A DNA stretch of 7,042 bases from Pseudomonadota bacterium (lineage in GTDB: Bacteria > Pseudomonadota > Alphaproteobacteria > Acetobacterales > Acetobacteraceae), in the NCBI GenBank assembly GCA_021845835.1, contig JAJZVE010000237.1, forward strand, positions 1 through 7,042, in the 5' to 3' direction. Shown here in pieces: positions 1 through 5,564 of the stretch. How positions within the stretch are numbered: the stretch's first letter is position 1; each line of letters starts with the position of its first letter. Position numbers and translations under genes: made by a program. The notes beneath the pieces were generated by a model. The model saw only the letters and a list, made by a program, of their open reading frames with translations, did not search any database and had not been told where the DNA came from.

Positions 1-45
1 CACCGCCTCCGACAGGCTGCGCAGCTTTTGTTTCCTGCCGCTCAT
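1..45 (-). CDS. Start of a further CoA-transferase alpha-type subunit (partial, cut by window edge)
   Basis: Only the first 15 codons are present, translating to MSGRKQKLRSLSEAV. The KLxSLxEA pattern matches the N-terminus of the alpha subunit encoded at 1763-831 (KLVSLAEAAALVRDG), which in this family leads into the glycine-rich CoA-binding strand. The ATG at 45 follows a strong Shine-Dalgarno GGAGGAA (60-54) with 8 nt spacing, and the gene starts 22 nt after the stop of the upstream beta subunit, so it continues the same operon. A second, consecutive alpha gene in one operon implies a further alpha/beta heterodimer to the left. The start site is well supported. The family call rests on nine or so residues and is tentative; an unrelated protein with a similar leader remains possible. 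Confidence 0.55.
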   Translation of the reverse strand, partial: MSGRKQKLRSLSEAV

Positions 46-53
46 GCGCGCGG

Positions 54-60
54 TTCCTCC
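54..60 (-). promoter_or_regulatory. Strong ribosome binding site for the partial gene at the left edge
   Basis: The minus strand reads GGAGGAA, 8 nt before the ATG at 45. It is among the best Shine-Dalgarno matches in the window. It lies in the 22-nt gap after the beta subunit stop and is the main reason to accept a real gene start so close to the edge. Confidence 0.7.
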
Positions 61-67
61 ATGCGTG

Positions 68-838
68 TCAGCGTGGCCCGGCGACGTAGATGCCGTCGGG
101 GTCGATGTGCTCGCGCAGCAGGCGCAGCTGCGCCTCGCTGGGGCGGGGGAATTCGTGCAGTCCGGGCGCTGCCGCGATCGCGAAGCCGGTGCGTGCCTGT
201 ACCGTCGCCATGTCCACGCCCGGGAACAGCGCCTCCGCCCGCATGCGGCAGGTCGCGGGGTCGAAGCCCAGCACGCCGAGATCGGTGATCACCCGCACCG
301 GGCCGCCGCCGGGCAGGCCGGCACGCGCGCGGGCGCCCGGCCCGTCGAGGAAGCCGGGGCTGGTCACGTAGTTCAGCTTCTCGACGAAGCGGCGCGGGTC
401 CTGGCGGCAGATGACGACGAAGCGCCGCGCCATGCTGGCCATGTCGTTGGCGCCGCCGCTGCCGGGCAGGCGCACGCGCGGCACCGGGTAGCCGCCGATC
501 GCGGTCGAGTTCAGGTTCCCGTACGGATCGATCTCCGCGGTGCCGAGGAAGGCGATGTCGATGCGGCCCCGCTGCAGCAGGCCGAGCGCGAAGCGCATGC
601 CCGCGACCTTGGTCGCGCCGTAGGCGAGGCGGTAGTCGCCGACGCCGGTCGCCAACTGCTTCGGACTCGGGTCGATGATGCCGGACTCGAACACCAGCCG
701 GGTGCGCGGCGCGTGCGTCGCCTTGGCCAGATAGGCCGCGACCATCGGCAGGCCGGTGCCGATGAAGGCGGTTTCGTCGTCGCCGATCTCGGCCGCCGCC
801 GCGACCGCCATGAACTCGTCCCGGCTCGGCTCAGTCAT
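68..838 (-). CDS. Class I CoA-transferase-family beta subunit, pair 1 (catalytic Glu retained)
   Basis: This 256-residue protein is the expected size for a glutaconate/3-oxoacid CoA-transferase-type beta subunit, which pairs with an alpha subunit to move CoA between carboxylic acids in the cytoplasm. Residues 48-57 read LVFESGIIDP; E51 in the ESG motif sits where the family's catalytic glutamate forms the glutamyl-CoA thioester. A GSGGAND loop follows at 126-132, also typical of active transferases, and the FPGV segment near 205-208 and the IDPDGIY tail match the family. It starts at the ATG at 838, overlapping the alpha gene by 8 nt (ATGACTGA), with an AGGAG ribosome site at 850-846, so the two subunits are probably coupled in translation. 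The acyl substrate cannot be read from sequence. Family assignment is strong; that it is a transferase rather than a hydrolase is inferred from E51. Confidence 0.88.
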   Translation of the reverse strand: MTEPSRDEFMAVAAAAEIGDDETAFIGTGLPMVAAYLAKATHAPRTRLVFESGIIDPSPKQLATGVGDYRLAYGATKVAGMRFALGLLQRGRIDIAFLGTAEIDPYGNLNSTAIGGYPVPRVRLPGSGGANDMASMARRFVVICRQDPRRFVEKLNYVTSPGFLDGPGARARAGLPGGGPVRVITDLGVLGFDPATCRMRAEALFPGVDMATVQARTGFAIAAAPGLHEFPRPSEAQLRLLREHIDPDGIYVAGPR

Positions 839-1763
839 GGCCCGGCTCCTGCCGCCAGCCCAGCGCGGGGTCCACGGTGAGGCGGGACAGCCGGCTCACG
901 CCGAACAGATCGAGGTAGGCGAGGTGGTCGGCCGGGCCGAACACGAAGCGGTCGAGCCAGCCCTGCAGCGCCGCCGCGTCGCCGCTCGCCGCGTAGTAGT
1001 CGCGCAGCGCCGGGGCGTCGTGGTCGTAGTAGCCGAACACCCCGGTCGGATGGGCGCCGTACGGCGCATGTACGACGGCATCGACCATCAGCCCGGCGAC
1101 CAGGGTCGCCGCCGGGGCGCGGCGCAGCACGTCGGTCTCGACGATCTCCTCCGCCGTGATCACCACGCGCCGCGCCGCGGCGGCCTGCTCCTCCAGCACC
1201 GAGGTCGGGCCGGCGAGCTGGGCATTGCCGAGGCGGTCGGCGCGGGCGACGTGCAGCACCGCCACGTCCGGCTGCAGCGGCGACACCGCGATGGCATCGC
1301 CGTTGCCGAACGGCGAGGCGAGACGGGACCATTTCGCCGCCGCCGGCTCGAACCCCTCGCGCTGGAGGATGTCCGTGCCGGACATGGAGCGTAGCGGCAT
1401 GAAGGGCAGGCCGAGTCCGGCCGCCATCAGGCGGGAAATCATGCCGAAATGGCTGTGATCCTCCAGCGCGACGGTGCCCGCTTCCACGGCGCGCGAGAAG
1501 GCGCGGCAGCGGCCGAACCCCTCGACCATGAAATTCGACATGTAGCTGCGCGACAGGCATCCGGCCGCGGCGAGCCATTCCGCCACCCAGCACTCGGCGA
1601 CCCCGATCAGCACCAGGCCGCGCCGTCCCTGGCGGATCAGCTCGCGGGTGAAGGCCAGCGGCTGGTGCGAATGCGCGAAGCCGCCGGCGGTGATCGCGGC
1701 GCCGTCGCGCACCAGCGCCGCCGCCTCGGCGAGGCTGACCAGTTTGTCGCCACTCGCGCTCAT
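831..1763 (-). CDS. Class I CoA-transferase-family alpha subunit, pair 1
   Basis: This 310-residue protein carries the alpha-subunit fold signature: SLAEAAALVRDG (10-21), then the glycine-rich strand ITAGGFAHSHQPLAF (24-38), then RELIRQGRRGLVLIG (40-54). Later landmarks are LPFMPLRSMSGTD (119-131), a DRLGNAQ turn (176-182) and PYGAHPTGV (234-242). It should pair with the beta subunit encoded immediately downstream to form the CoA-transferase. The ATG at 1763 overlaps the ATPase stop by 4 nt (ATGA). No strong ribosome site is visible, so expression probably depends on re-initiation after the transporter gene. Position 105, a glutamate in the second alpha subunit of this locus (4665-5564), is histidine here (EDHSHFG, 101-107). 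The two alphas are clearly homologous over their first 95 residues but too different to be a recent duplication. The substrate is unknown. Confidence 0.87.
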   Translation of the reverse strand: MSASGDKLVSLAEAAALVRDGAAITAGGFAHSHQPLAFTRELIRQGRRGLVLIGVAECWVAEWLAAAGCLSRSYMSNFMVEGFGRCRAFSRAVEAGTVALEDHSHFGMISRLMAAGLGLPFMPLRSMSGTDILQREGFEPAAAKWSRLASPFGNGDAIAVSPLQPDVAVLHVARADRLGNAQLAGPTSVLEEQAAAARRVVITAEEIVETDVLRRAPAATLVAGLMVDAVVHAPYGAHPTGVFGYYDHDAPALRDYYAASGDAAALQGWLDRFVFGPADHLAYLDLFGVSRLSRLTVDPALGWRQEPGHD

Positions 1764-2521
1764 GCGGCCACGATCCATTCGTCGCGGGCGCCGGTGATCA
1801 GCGCCACCACATCGTCCCCGCGCAGGCCGCGCGTCGGCACGTCGCCCACCTTGCGGCCGTGGCGCAGCACCACGACGCGGTGGCTCATTTCCAGCGCCAT
1901 CGGCAGGTTGTGGGTGATCAGCACGATCGCGACGCCCTGCTGCTGCATGTGGCGGACGGCATCCAAGGCCCGCGCCGTCTCCTGCACGCCGAGCGCGGCG
2001 GTGGGCTCGTCCAGCAGCACGAGATCCTGTTCCCACAGCCGGGCGCGGGCGATGGCAACCGCCTGGCGCTGGCCGCCGGACAGGCCGGCGACGCCCGCGT
2101 CCGGCGACGGCCGGTTGACCGAAAGCCCGGCCAGCGCCTGCCCGGCGGCGGCGCGCATGCCGCGCTTGTCCAGGAAACGGAACGGCCACACCCCGCTGCG
2201 CCGTTCGCGGCCGAGAAAGATGTTGTCGCTGACGGTCAGGTTGTTGCACAGGCCGAGATCCTGATAGACCGTCTCGATCCCGAGCCGCCGCGCCGCGTCG
2301 GTGCTGCCGACCTCGACCTGCTCGCCCTTCCAGCGGATCGCGCCCGCCGTCGGCGGGGTGGCGCCGGACAGGATTTTGACCAGCGTGCTCTTGCCGGCGC
2401 CGTTGTCGCCGACCAGCGCCACGGTCTCGCCGCGGCCGATGGCGAAATCGACGCCGCGCAGGGCCTGCACCGCGCCGTAGCTCTTGCACAGGTCGGCGGC
2501 CTGCAGCAGCGGCGCCGTCAT
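1760..2521 (-). CDS. ABC transporter ATPase, single-domain sugar type (FrcA-like)
   Basis: This 253-residue cytoplasmic protein powers import through the adjacent permease. All ABC motifs are intact: Walker A GDNGAGKST (38-46), Q-loop Q87 in VYQDLGLCNNLTV, signature LSGGQ (147-151), Walker B LVLLDEP (167-173) and H-loop H204 in ITHN. The GDNGAGKST and NLTVSDNIFLGRE segments are typical of the ribose/fructose-type importer family. Unlike RbsA, which has two fused ABC domains and about 500 residues, this is a single domain and would act as a homodimer, as in the rhizobial FrcA fructose system. The ATG at 2521 overlaps the permease stop by 4 nt, and an AGAGG lies several bases upstream. The stop overlaps the ATG of the next gene, a CoA-transferase subunit, by 4 nt; this linkage between transport and enzyme genes is unusual. 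Confidence 0.95.
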   Translation of the reverse strand: MTAPLLQAADLCKSYGAVQALRGVDFAIGRGETVALVGDNGAGKSTLVKILSGATPPTAGAIRWKGEQVEVGSTDAARRLGIETVYQDLGLCNNLTVSDNIFLGRERRSGVWPFRFLDKRGMRAAAGQALAGLSVNRPSPDAGVAGLSGGQRQAVAIARARLWEQDLVLLDEPTAALGVQETARALDAVRHMQQQGVAIVLITHNLPMALEMSHRVVVLRHGRKVGDVPTRGLRGDDVVALITGARDEWIVAA

Positions 2522-3528
2522 GCGCCGGCCTCTGCCCGGCGTCGCGACATGCTCCACCAGACCGCGAGGATGATCACCAGCCCTTGCAGGATCATGAAGC
2601 CGATCGGGTTCACGCCCAGCAGCACCATGCCGTTGCGCAGCACCGCCACGAACAGCACGCCGATCAGCGTGCCGACCACGCGGCCCGCGCCGCCGGTGAG
2701 CCGCGTACCGCCCACGATGACCGCCGCGATCACGTCGAGTTCCAGCCCCTCGCCCACCGAGGCGCTGCCGGAACTGAGGCGCGCCGCCAGCATGATGCCG
2801 CCGAACGCCGCCAGCATCTGCACCGCGACGAACACGCCGATGCGGATGCGCCTGACTTTCACGCCGTAGCGCGACGCCGTGACCGGGTCGCCGCCCAGCG
2901 CGTAGATGTGCCGGCCCAGCTTCGTCCTGTCGAGCAGCACGGCACCGCAGACCACCGCCACCGCCATCAGCAGGATCGGCAGCGGCACGCCGAGCACCTG
3001 CCCGTACCACAGCGCGTCCATGCTGCCCGGCAGCGGCGCGATGGTCACGCCGCCGGTCAGCAGGAAGGCGCAGCCGCGCAAGGTGGAGAGCAAACCGATC
3101 GTGGTGATGAAGGACGGGATGCCCCAGACCACGCGCAGCCCGCCGATGCCGCCGCCCAGCGCCGCCGCGCCCAGCAGCACGCAGGCGGCGGCGAGCGCGA
3201 TCGGCACGCCCTGCATCACCACGAGCCAGGCAAACACGCTGCCGGCCAGGCCGACCGTGCTGCCGACCGAAAGGTCGATCTCGCCGACGATCATCACGAT
3301 CGTCATGCCGACCGCGACGATGGCGGTGACCGAGGTCTGGGTGAGCAGCGTGGTGAAGTTCGCGACCGAGAGGAAGTTGCGCGAGAGCGCGCCGCAAACG
3401 GCGATGAGGGCGAGCAGCGCGGCGCCCACGCCGATTTCCGATTGCCACGCGCCGAGCGTGCCGCGCCAGCGCGTCGTCGCTGCGGTCGCGCCGGTCAACG
3501 GCATGGCCAGGCCCGCCCTGCTTGCCAC
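2518..3528 (-). CDS. ABC transporter inner-membrane permease (RbsC/FrcC family)
   Basis: This 336-residue hydrophobic protein is of usual length for the BPD_transp_2 permeases that form the channel of ribose-type importers. Family landmarks are GEIDLSVGS (82-90), the GRHIYALGGDPVTASRYGVK cytoplasmic loop (205-224) that contacts the ATPase, and ELDVIAAVIVGGTRLTGGAG (263-282) followed by the last membrane segments. Several membrane segments are visible, for example around 32-48, 66-82, 92-128 and 182-199. The longest start is GTG at 3528, 9 nt after the binding-protein stop. An in-frame ATG at 3504 (residue 9) has a better purine-rich stretch upstream (AGGGCGGG) and may be the true start, giving 328 residues. 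It ends in a 4-nt overlap with the ATPase gene. The transported compound cannot be deduced; the family carries sugars, polyols and some nucleosides. Confidence 0.94.
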   Translation of the reverse strand: MASRAGLAMPLTGATAATTRWRGTLGAWQSEIGVGAALLALIAVCGALSRNFLSVANFTTLLTQTSVTAIVAVGMTIVMIVGEIDLSVGSTVGLAGSVFAWLVVMQGVPIALAAACVLLGAAALGGGIGGLRVVWGIPSFITTIGLLSTLRGCAFLLTGGVTIAPLPGSMDALWYGQVLGVPLPILLMAVAVVCGAVLLDRTKLGRHIYALGGDPVTASRYGVKVRRIRIGVFVAVQMLAAFGGIMLAARLSSGSASVGEGLELDVIAAVIVGGTRLTGGAGRVVGTLIGVLFVAVLRNGMVLLGVNPIGFMILQGLVIILAVWWSMSRRRAEAGA

Positions 3529-3537
3529 CGCGCCGGC

Positions 3538-4509
3538 CTAGCTGTTCAGCGACTTCAGGAAGTCGAGATAGGCGTGCAGTTCGTCCGCCCGTGCGCGGGT
3601 ATAGAGCTTGGTGGGCACTGTCGTCTGGCGCGGCTGCTGGCGTCCTTCCCGCGCGTTCACCGCAGCTTCCACGCTCAGGTAGCCGATGCGGTAGGGCTGC
3701 TGGTCCGACACCGCCTCCAGCGTCGTGCCGGGGTCGAGCATCATGTCCGCCAGTTCGCGGCTCATGTCGATGCCATAAAGCTTCGCCGAGCCGTGCATGC
3801 GCCGGCTCGCGGTTGCGGCACCCGCAATGCTGCCGGCATTGGCGCCCATGACGATCTGCACGCCCGGATCGCGCTGCAGCAGCGTCTCCAGCCCGTTGGC
3901 GCCCTGCTCCGGCGTCGAACCCGTGGTTTCTCCGATCAGCGTCACCTGCACGTCCTGCAGCGCCGCCATGAAGCCCTGGCGGCGTGGCGCGCTGCCGGCG
4001 TTGATCGGCGGCAGGGAGATCAGCCCGAGCGTCGCCTTGCCGCCGAGATCGGCGCGGATGTGCCGCGCCGCCTCGCGCCCGACCGAGGCGCCCAGCTCGA
4101 CGTTGTCCACGCCGATGTCGTAGGTCGGGATGGCGGTGTCCTTCAGAAACGTATTGTACTGGACGACCGTGATGCCGCGCGCGACGACGCGGCGCACCAT
4201 CGCGGCCGTCGCGGTCACGTCGATCGGGCTCAGGATCAGGGCGTCGATGCCGCGCGTGACCAGGTCGTCGGACACCTGCGTCTCGGTCGCCAGCTGGCGG
4301 TTGTTGATGGCGAGGGTGATGGCGGCGCCGCGCTGCGCGGCGGCGTCGCGCATGCCTTTTTCCACCTGCTGCCAGTATTGCGAATCACGCGCCCAGATCA
4401 CGGCGCCGATGCGCACCTGCGCCGCCTGTGCGCGGCCGGCGGCGAGCGAAGCGGCGCCTGCCGCCAACAGCGTGCGACGGCGGATCGCGAGTGCCGACAT
4501 CCCGGACAT
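3538..4509 (-). CDS. Periplasmic sugar-type ABC substrate-binding protein (Peripla_BP_4 family)
   Basis: This 323-residue protein is the ligand receptor of the importer. The N-terminus has an arginine run and hydrophobic stretch (RRRTLLAAGAASLAAG, 10-25) ending in AQA (27-29), a signal peptide probably cleaved before A30; the RR and following leucines make Tat export possible. The mature part follows the RbsB-like pattern: RIGAVIWARDSQYWQQVEKG (33-52), ALILSPID (90-97), IGVDN (132-136), SAPRRQGF (173-180), YGID (245-248) and a VSDQQPYRIGYLSVEAA hinge segment (267-283). Positions that bind sugars in ribose-type receptors are partly different: ANAG (223-226) stands where an ND is usual, and VVQYNT (115-120) where a D-R pair is common. 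The ligand may therefore not be a simple pentose or hexose. The ATG at 4509 has AGGGGGA 6 nt upstream. First gene of the leftward operon. Confidence 0.93.
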   Translation of the reverse strand: MSGMSALAIRRRTLLAAGAASLAAGRAQAAQVRIGAVIWARDSQYWQQVEKGMRDAAAQRGAAITLAINNRQLATETQVSDDLVTRGIDALILSPIDVTATAAMVRRVVARGITVVQYNTFLKDTAIPTYDIGVDNVELGASVGREAARHIRADLGGKATLGLISLPPINAGSAPRRQGFMAALQDVQVTLIGETTGSTPEQGANGLETLLQRDPGVQIVMGANAGSIAGAATASRRMHGSAKLYGIDMSRELADMMLDPGTTLEAVSDQQPYRIGYLSVEAAVNAREGRQQPRQTTVPTKLYTRARADELHAYLDFLKSLNS

Positions 4510-4515
4510 GAACCA

Positions 4516-4522
4516 TCCCCCT
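4516..4522 (-). promoter_or_regulatory. Ribosome binding site of the binding-protein gene
   Basis: The minus strand reads AGGGGGA, ending 6 nt before the ATG at 4509. It favours this ATG over the second in-frame ATG three codons later. Confidence 0.6.
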
Positions 4523-4561
4523 GTGCCACGGCGCCGTTCGCGCCCGCCGATGAAGCCGTTG

Positions 4562-4590
4562 TTGACGAAGGCGTTAGAAACGTTTTTATT
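4562..4590 (+). promoter_or_regulatory. Candidate sigma-70 promoter for the rightward operon
   Basis: TTGACG (4562-4567), 17-nt spacer, TTTATT (4585-4590). The -35 matches five of six consensus bases and the -10 four of six. Transcription would start near 4597, giving a leader of about 68 nt. The near-palindrome at 4575-4588 fills the spacer and overlaps the -10, a position suited to repression. Confidence 0.55.
4575..4588. promoter_or_regulatory. Candidate LacI-family operator
   Basis: TAGAAACGTTTTTA is a 14-bp near-perfect palindrome centred on CG with one mismatched pair (G/T at the third position from each end of the arms). LacI-family operators characteristically have a central CG flanked by A/T, often AAACGTTT as here. 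The LacI gene at 6387 is the obvious partner. The site overlaps both candidate promoters, so one bound dimer could repress both operons. Wider symmetric arms, GGCGT (4570-4574) and ACGCC (4593-4597), exist but are centred 2 bp away. Confidence 0.65.
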
Positions 4591-4612
4591 CGACGCCTCG
4601 AAGATGCGTCAA
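4585..4612 (-). promoter_or_regulatory. Candidate sigma-70 promoter for the leftward transporter operon
   Basis: On the minus strand, TTGACG (4612-4607), 16-nt spacer, AATAAA (4590-4585). The -10 hexamer is the same six base pairs used by the rightward candidate promoter, read on the other strand. Transcription would start near 4578, inside the near-palindrome at 4575-4588, again placing that site where a repressor would block it. Confidence 0.45.
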
Positions 4613-4664
4613 GGGCAAAACGCCGTCGGCGCGCGGCGAGCGGCGACGGGAAGGGAAGCACGCA

Positions 4665-5564
4665 ATGGCTGAACCGCGGTCCAAGGTCATGGGCTTGCCG
4701 GACGCGGCCGCCCTGGTACGGGACGGCAGCCGGCTGGCGATCGGCGGCTTCGCCGTCTATCAGAAGCCGATGGCGTTCCTGCGCGAGCTGGTACGGCAGC
4801 GGCGCCGCAATCTGACCGTCGTGGGCGTCGCCAACGGGCCGGACCTGGACATGCTGGTCGCCGGCGGCTGCGTCGCCCGCGTCGAGACGTCCTATGTCGG
4901 GCTGGAAAAGCACGGCCTCGCGCTCAATTTCCGGCGCGCCGCGGAAGCGGGCGCCATCAGCGTGGTGGACTACCCGGAACTCGCGAGCTGGGACCGCTTC
5001 CGTGCCAGCGAGGAAGGATTCGCCTTCTGGCCGTGCAGCTTCCTGGGCGGCAGCGACATTCTGCGCACCAATCCCGACATCCGGCCATTCGACTGTCCGA
5101 TGACCGGCCGCAAGCTGCACGCCATTCCGGCCGCCGATCCGGACGCGGTGGTAATCCACGCCATCGCCGCGGACGCCCAGGGCAACGTCGTGCTGCCGGC
5201 GCGGCGGCTGCTGCCGCAGCACCACGATCTGAGCCTCGCGCGGTCGTGCGACACCGTCATCGTGACGGTGGAGAAGATCGTGGAAAAGGACTTCATCCGC
5301 CGCCACGCCGACCACGTGCAGATCCCGTCCTACCGCACCAGGGCGGTGGTGGAACTGCCCTGGGGGGCGCATCCGACGCCGCTGCTGGGCCGCTACCTGA
5401 TGGACGACGCGCACATGGCCGAATACGTCGCTGCCGCCGCCGACGCCGGCGCGATGGCGGCGTATCTCGATGCCTACGTCACCGGCGTGTCCCACGCGGA
5501 CTATCTCGCCAGGCTCGGGCCGTCGCGGCTCGGCGCCCTCCAGGACCTGGACATGCCGGCATGA
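4665..5564 (+). CDS. CoA-transferase-fold alpha subunit, pair 2 (IpdA-like)
   Basis: This 299-residue protein shares the alpha-subunit plan of the other pair: AALVRDGSRLAIGGFAVYQK (15-34), KPMAFLRELVRQ (34-45), NLTVVGVANGPDLDMLVAGG (49-68), DAQGNVVLPARR (170-181) and PWGAHPTPL (232-240). The KPMAF and GPDLDML segments resemble IpdA, the alpha subunit of the mycobacterial/rhodococcal heterodimer that opens the last steroid ring as a CoA thioester by hydrolysis. Glutamate 105 (VDYPELAS, 101-108) falls at the position I recall as the functional IpdA glutamate; the pair 1 alpha has histidine there. The ATG at 4665 has AGGGA 8 nt upstream. It heads the rightward operon and overlaps its beta partner by 4 nt. 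No other steroid genes are visible, so a steroid substrate is not implied. Family is firm; IpdA-like function is inference. Confidence 0.86.
   Translation: MAEPRSKVMGLPDAAALVRDGSRLAIGGFAVYQKPMAFLRELVRQRRRNLTVVGVANGPDLDMLVAGGCVARVETSYVGLEKHGLALNFRRAAEAGAISVVDYPELASWDRFRASEEGFAFWPCSFLGGSDILRTNPDIRPFDCPMTGRKLHAIPAADPDAVVIHAIAADAQGNVVLPARRLLPQHHDLSLARSCDTVIVTVEKIVEKDFIRRHADHVQIPSYRTRAVVELPWGAHPTPLLGRYLMDDAHMAEYVAAAADAGAMAAYLDAYVTGVSHADYLARLGPSRLGALQDLDMPA

Larger units (their letters stand above)
4510..4664. promoter_or_regulatory. Divergent control region between the two operons
   Basis: This 155-bp gap is the only sizeable non-coding stretch in the window and separates the start codons of the transporter and second CoA-transferase operons. 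It contains the only clearly AT-rich tract nearby (about 4574-4590), set in otherwise GC-rich sequence. That tract holds a CG-centred near-palindrome and candidate promoter hexamers on both strands, and it lies at the midpoint of the gap, which leaves leaders of about 68 nt on each side. Confidence 0.8.

Noticed and set aside
44..880. Plus-strand 278-codon frame opposite the pair 1 beta subunit
   Set aside because: It mirrors a well-supported gene, has no recognisable motif, and its composition is that of antisense high-GC sequence.
831..2489. Minus-strand 552-codon frame suggesting an ATPase/CoA-transferase fusion
   Set aside because: The upstream part is the ATPase gene read in the wrong frame. 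The real alpha subunit starts at the ATG at 1763, and the ATPase has its own stop at 1760.
1760..3448. Minus-strand 562-codon frame suggesting a permease/ATPase fusion
   Set aside because: The first half is out-of-frame permease sequence of low-complexity R/A/G. The real permease ends at 2518 and the ATPase begins at 2521.
4570..4597. Wider inverted repeat GGCGT...ACGCC as the primary operator or as a terminator hairpin
   Set aside because: The arms are only 5 bp and centred 2 bp off the CG palindrome. An 18-nt loop and a position upstream of both operons do not fit a terminator. Kept only as a note to the operator.
2584..4815. Plus-strand open frame of 743 codons
   Set aside because: It is antisense to the permease and binding-protein genes. 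Its translation is rich in H, R, A, D and Q without domains, as expected from the reverse of high-GC codons.
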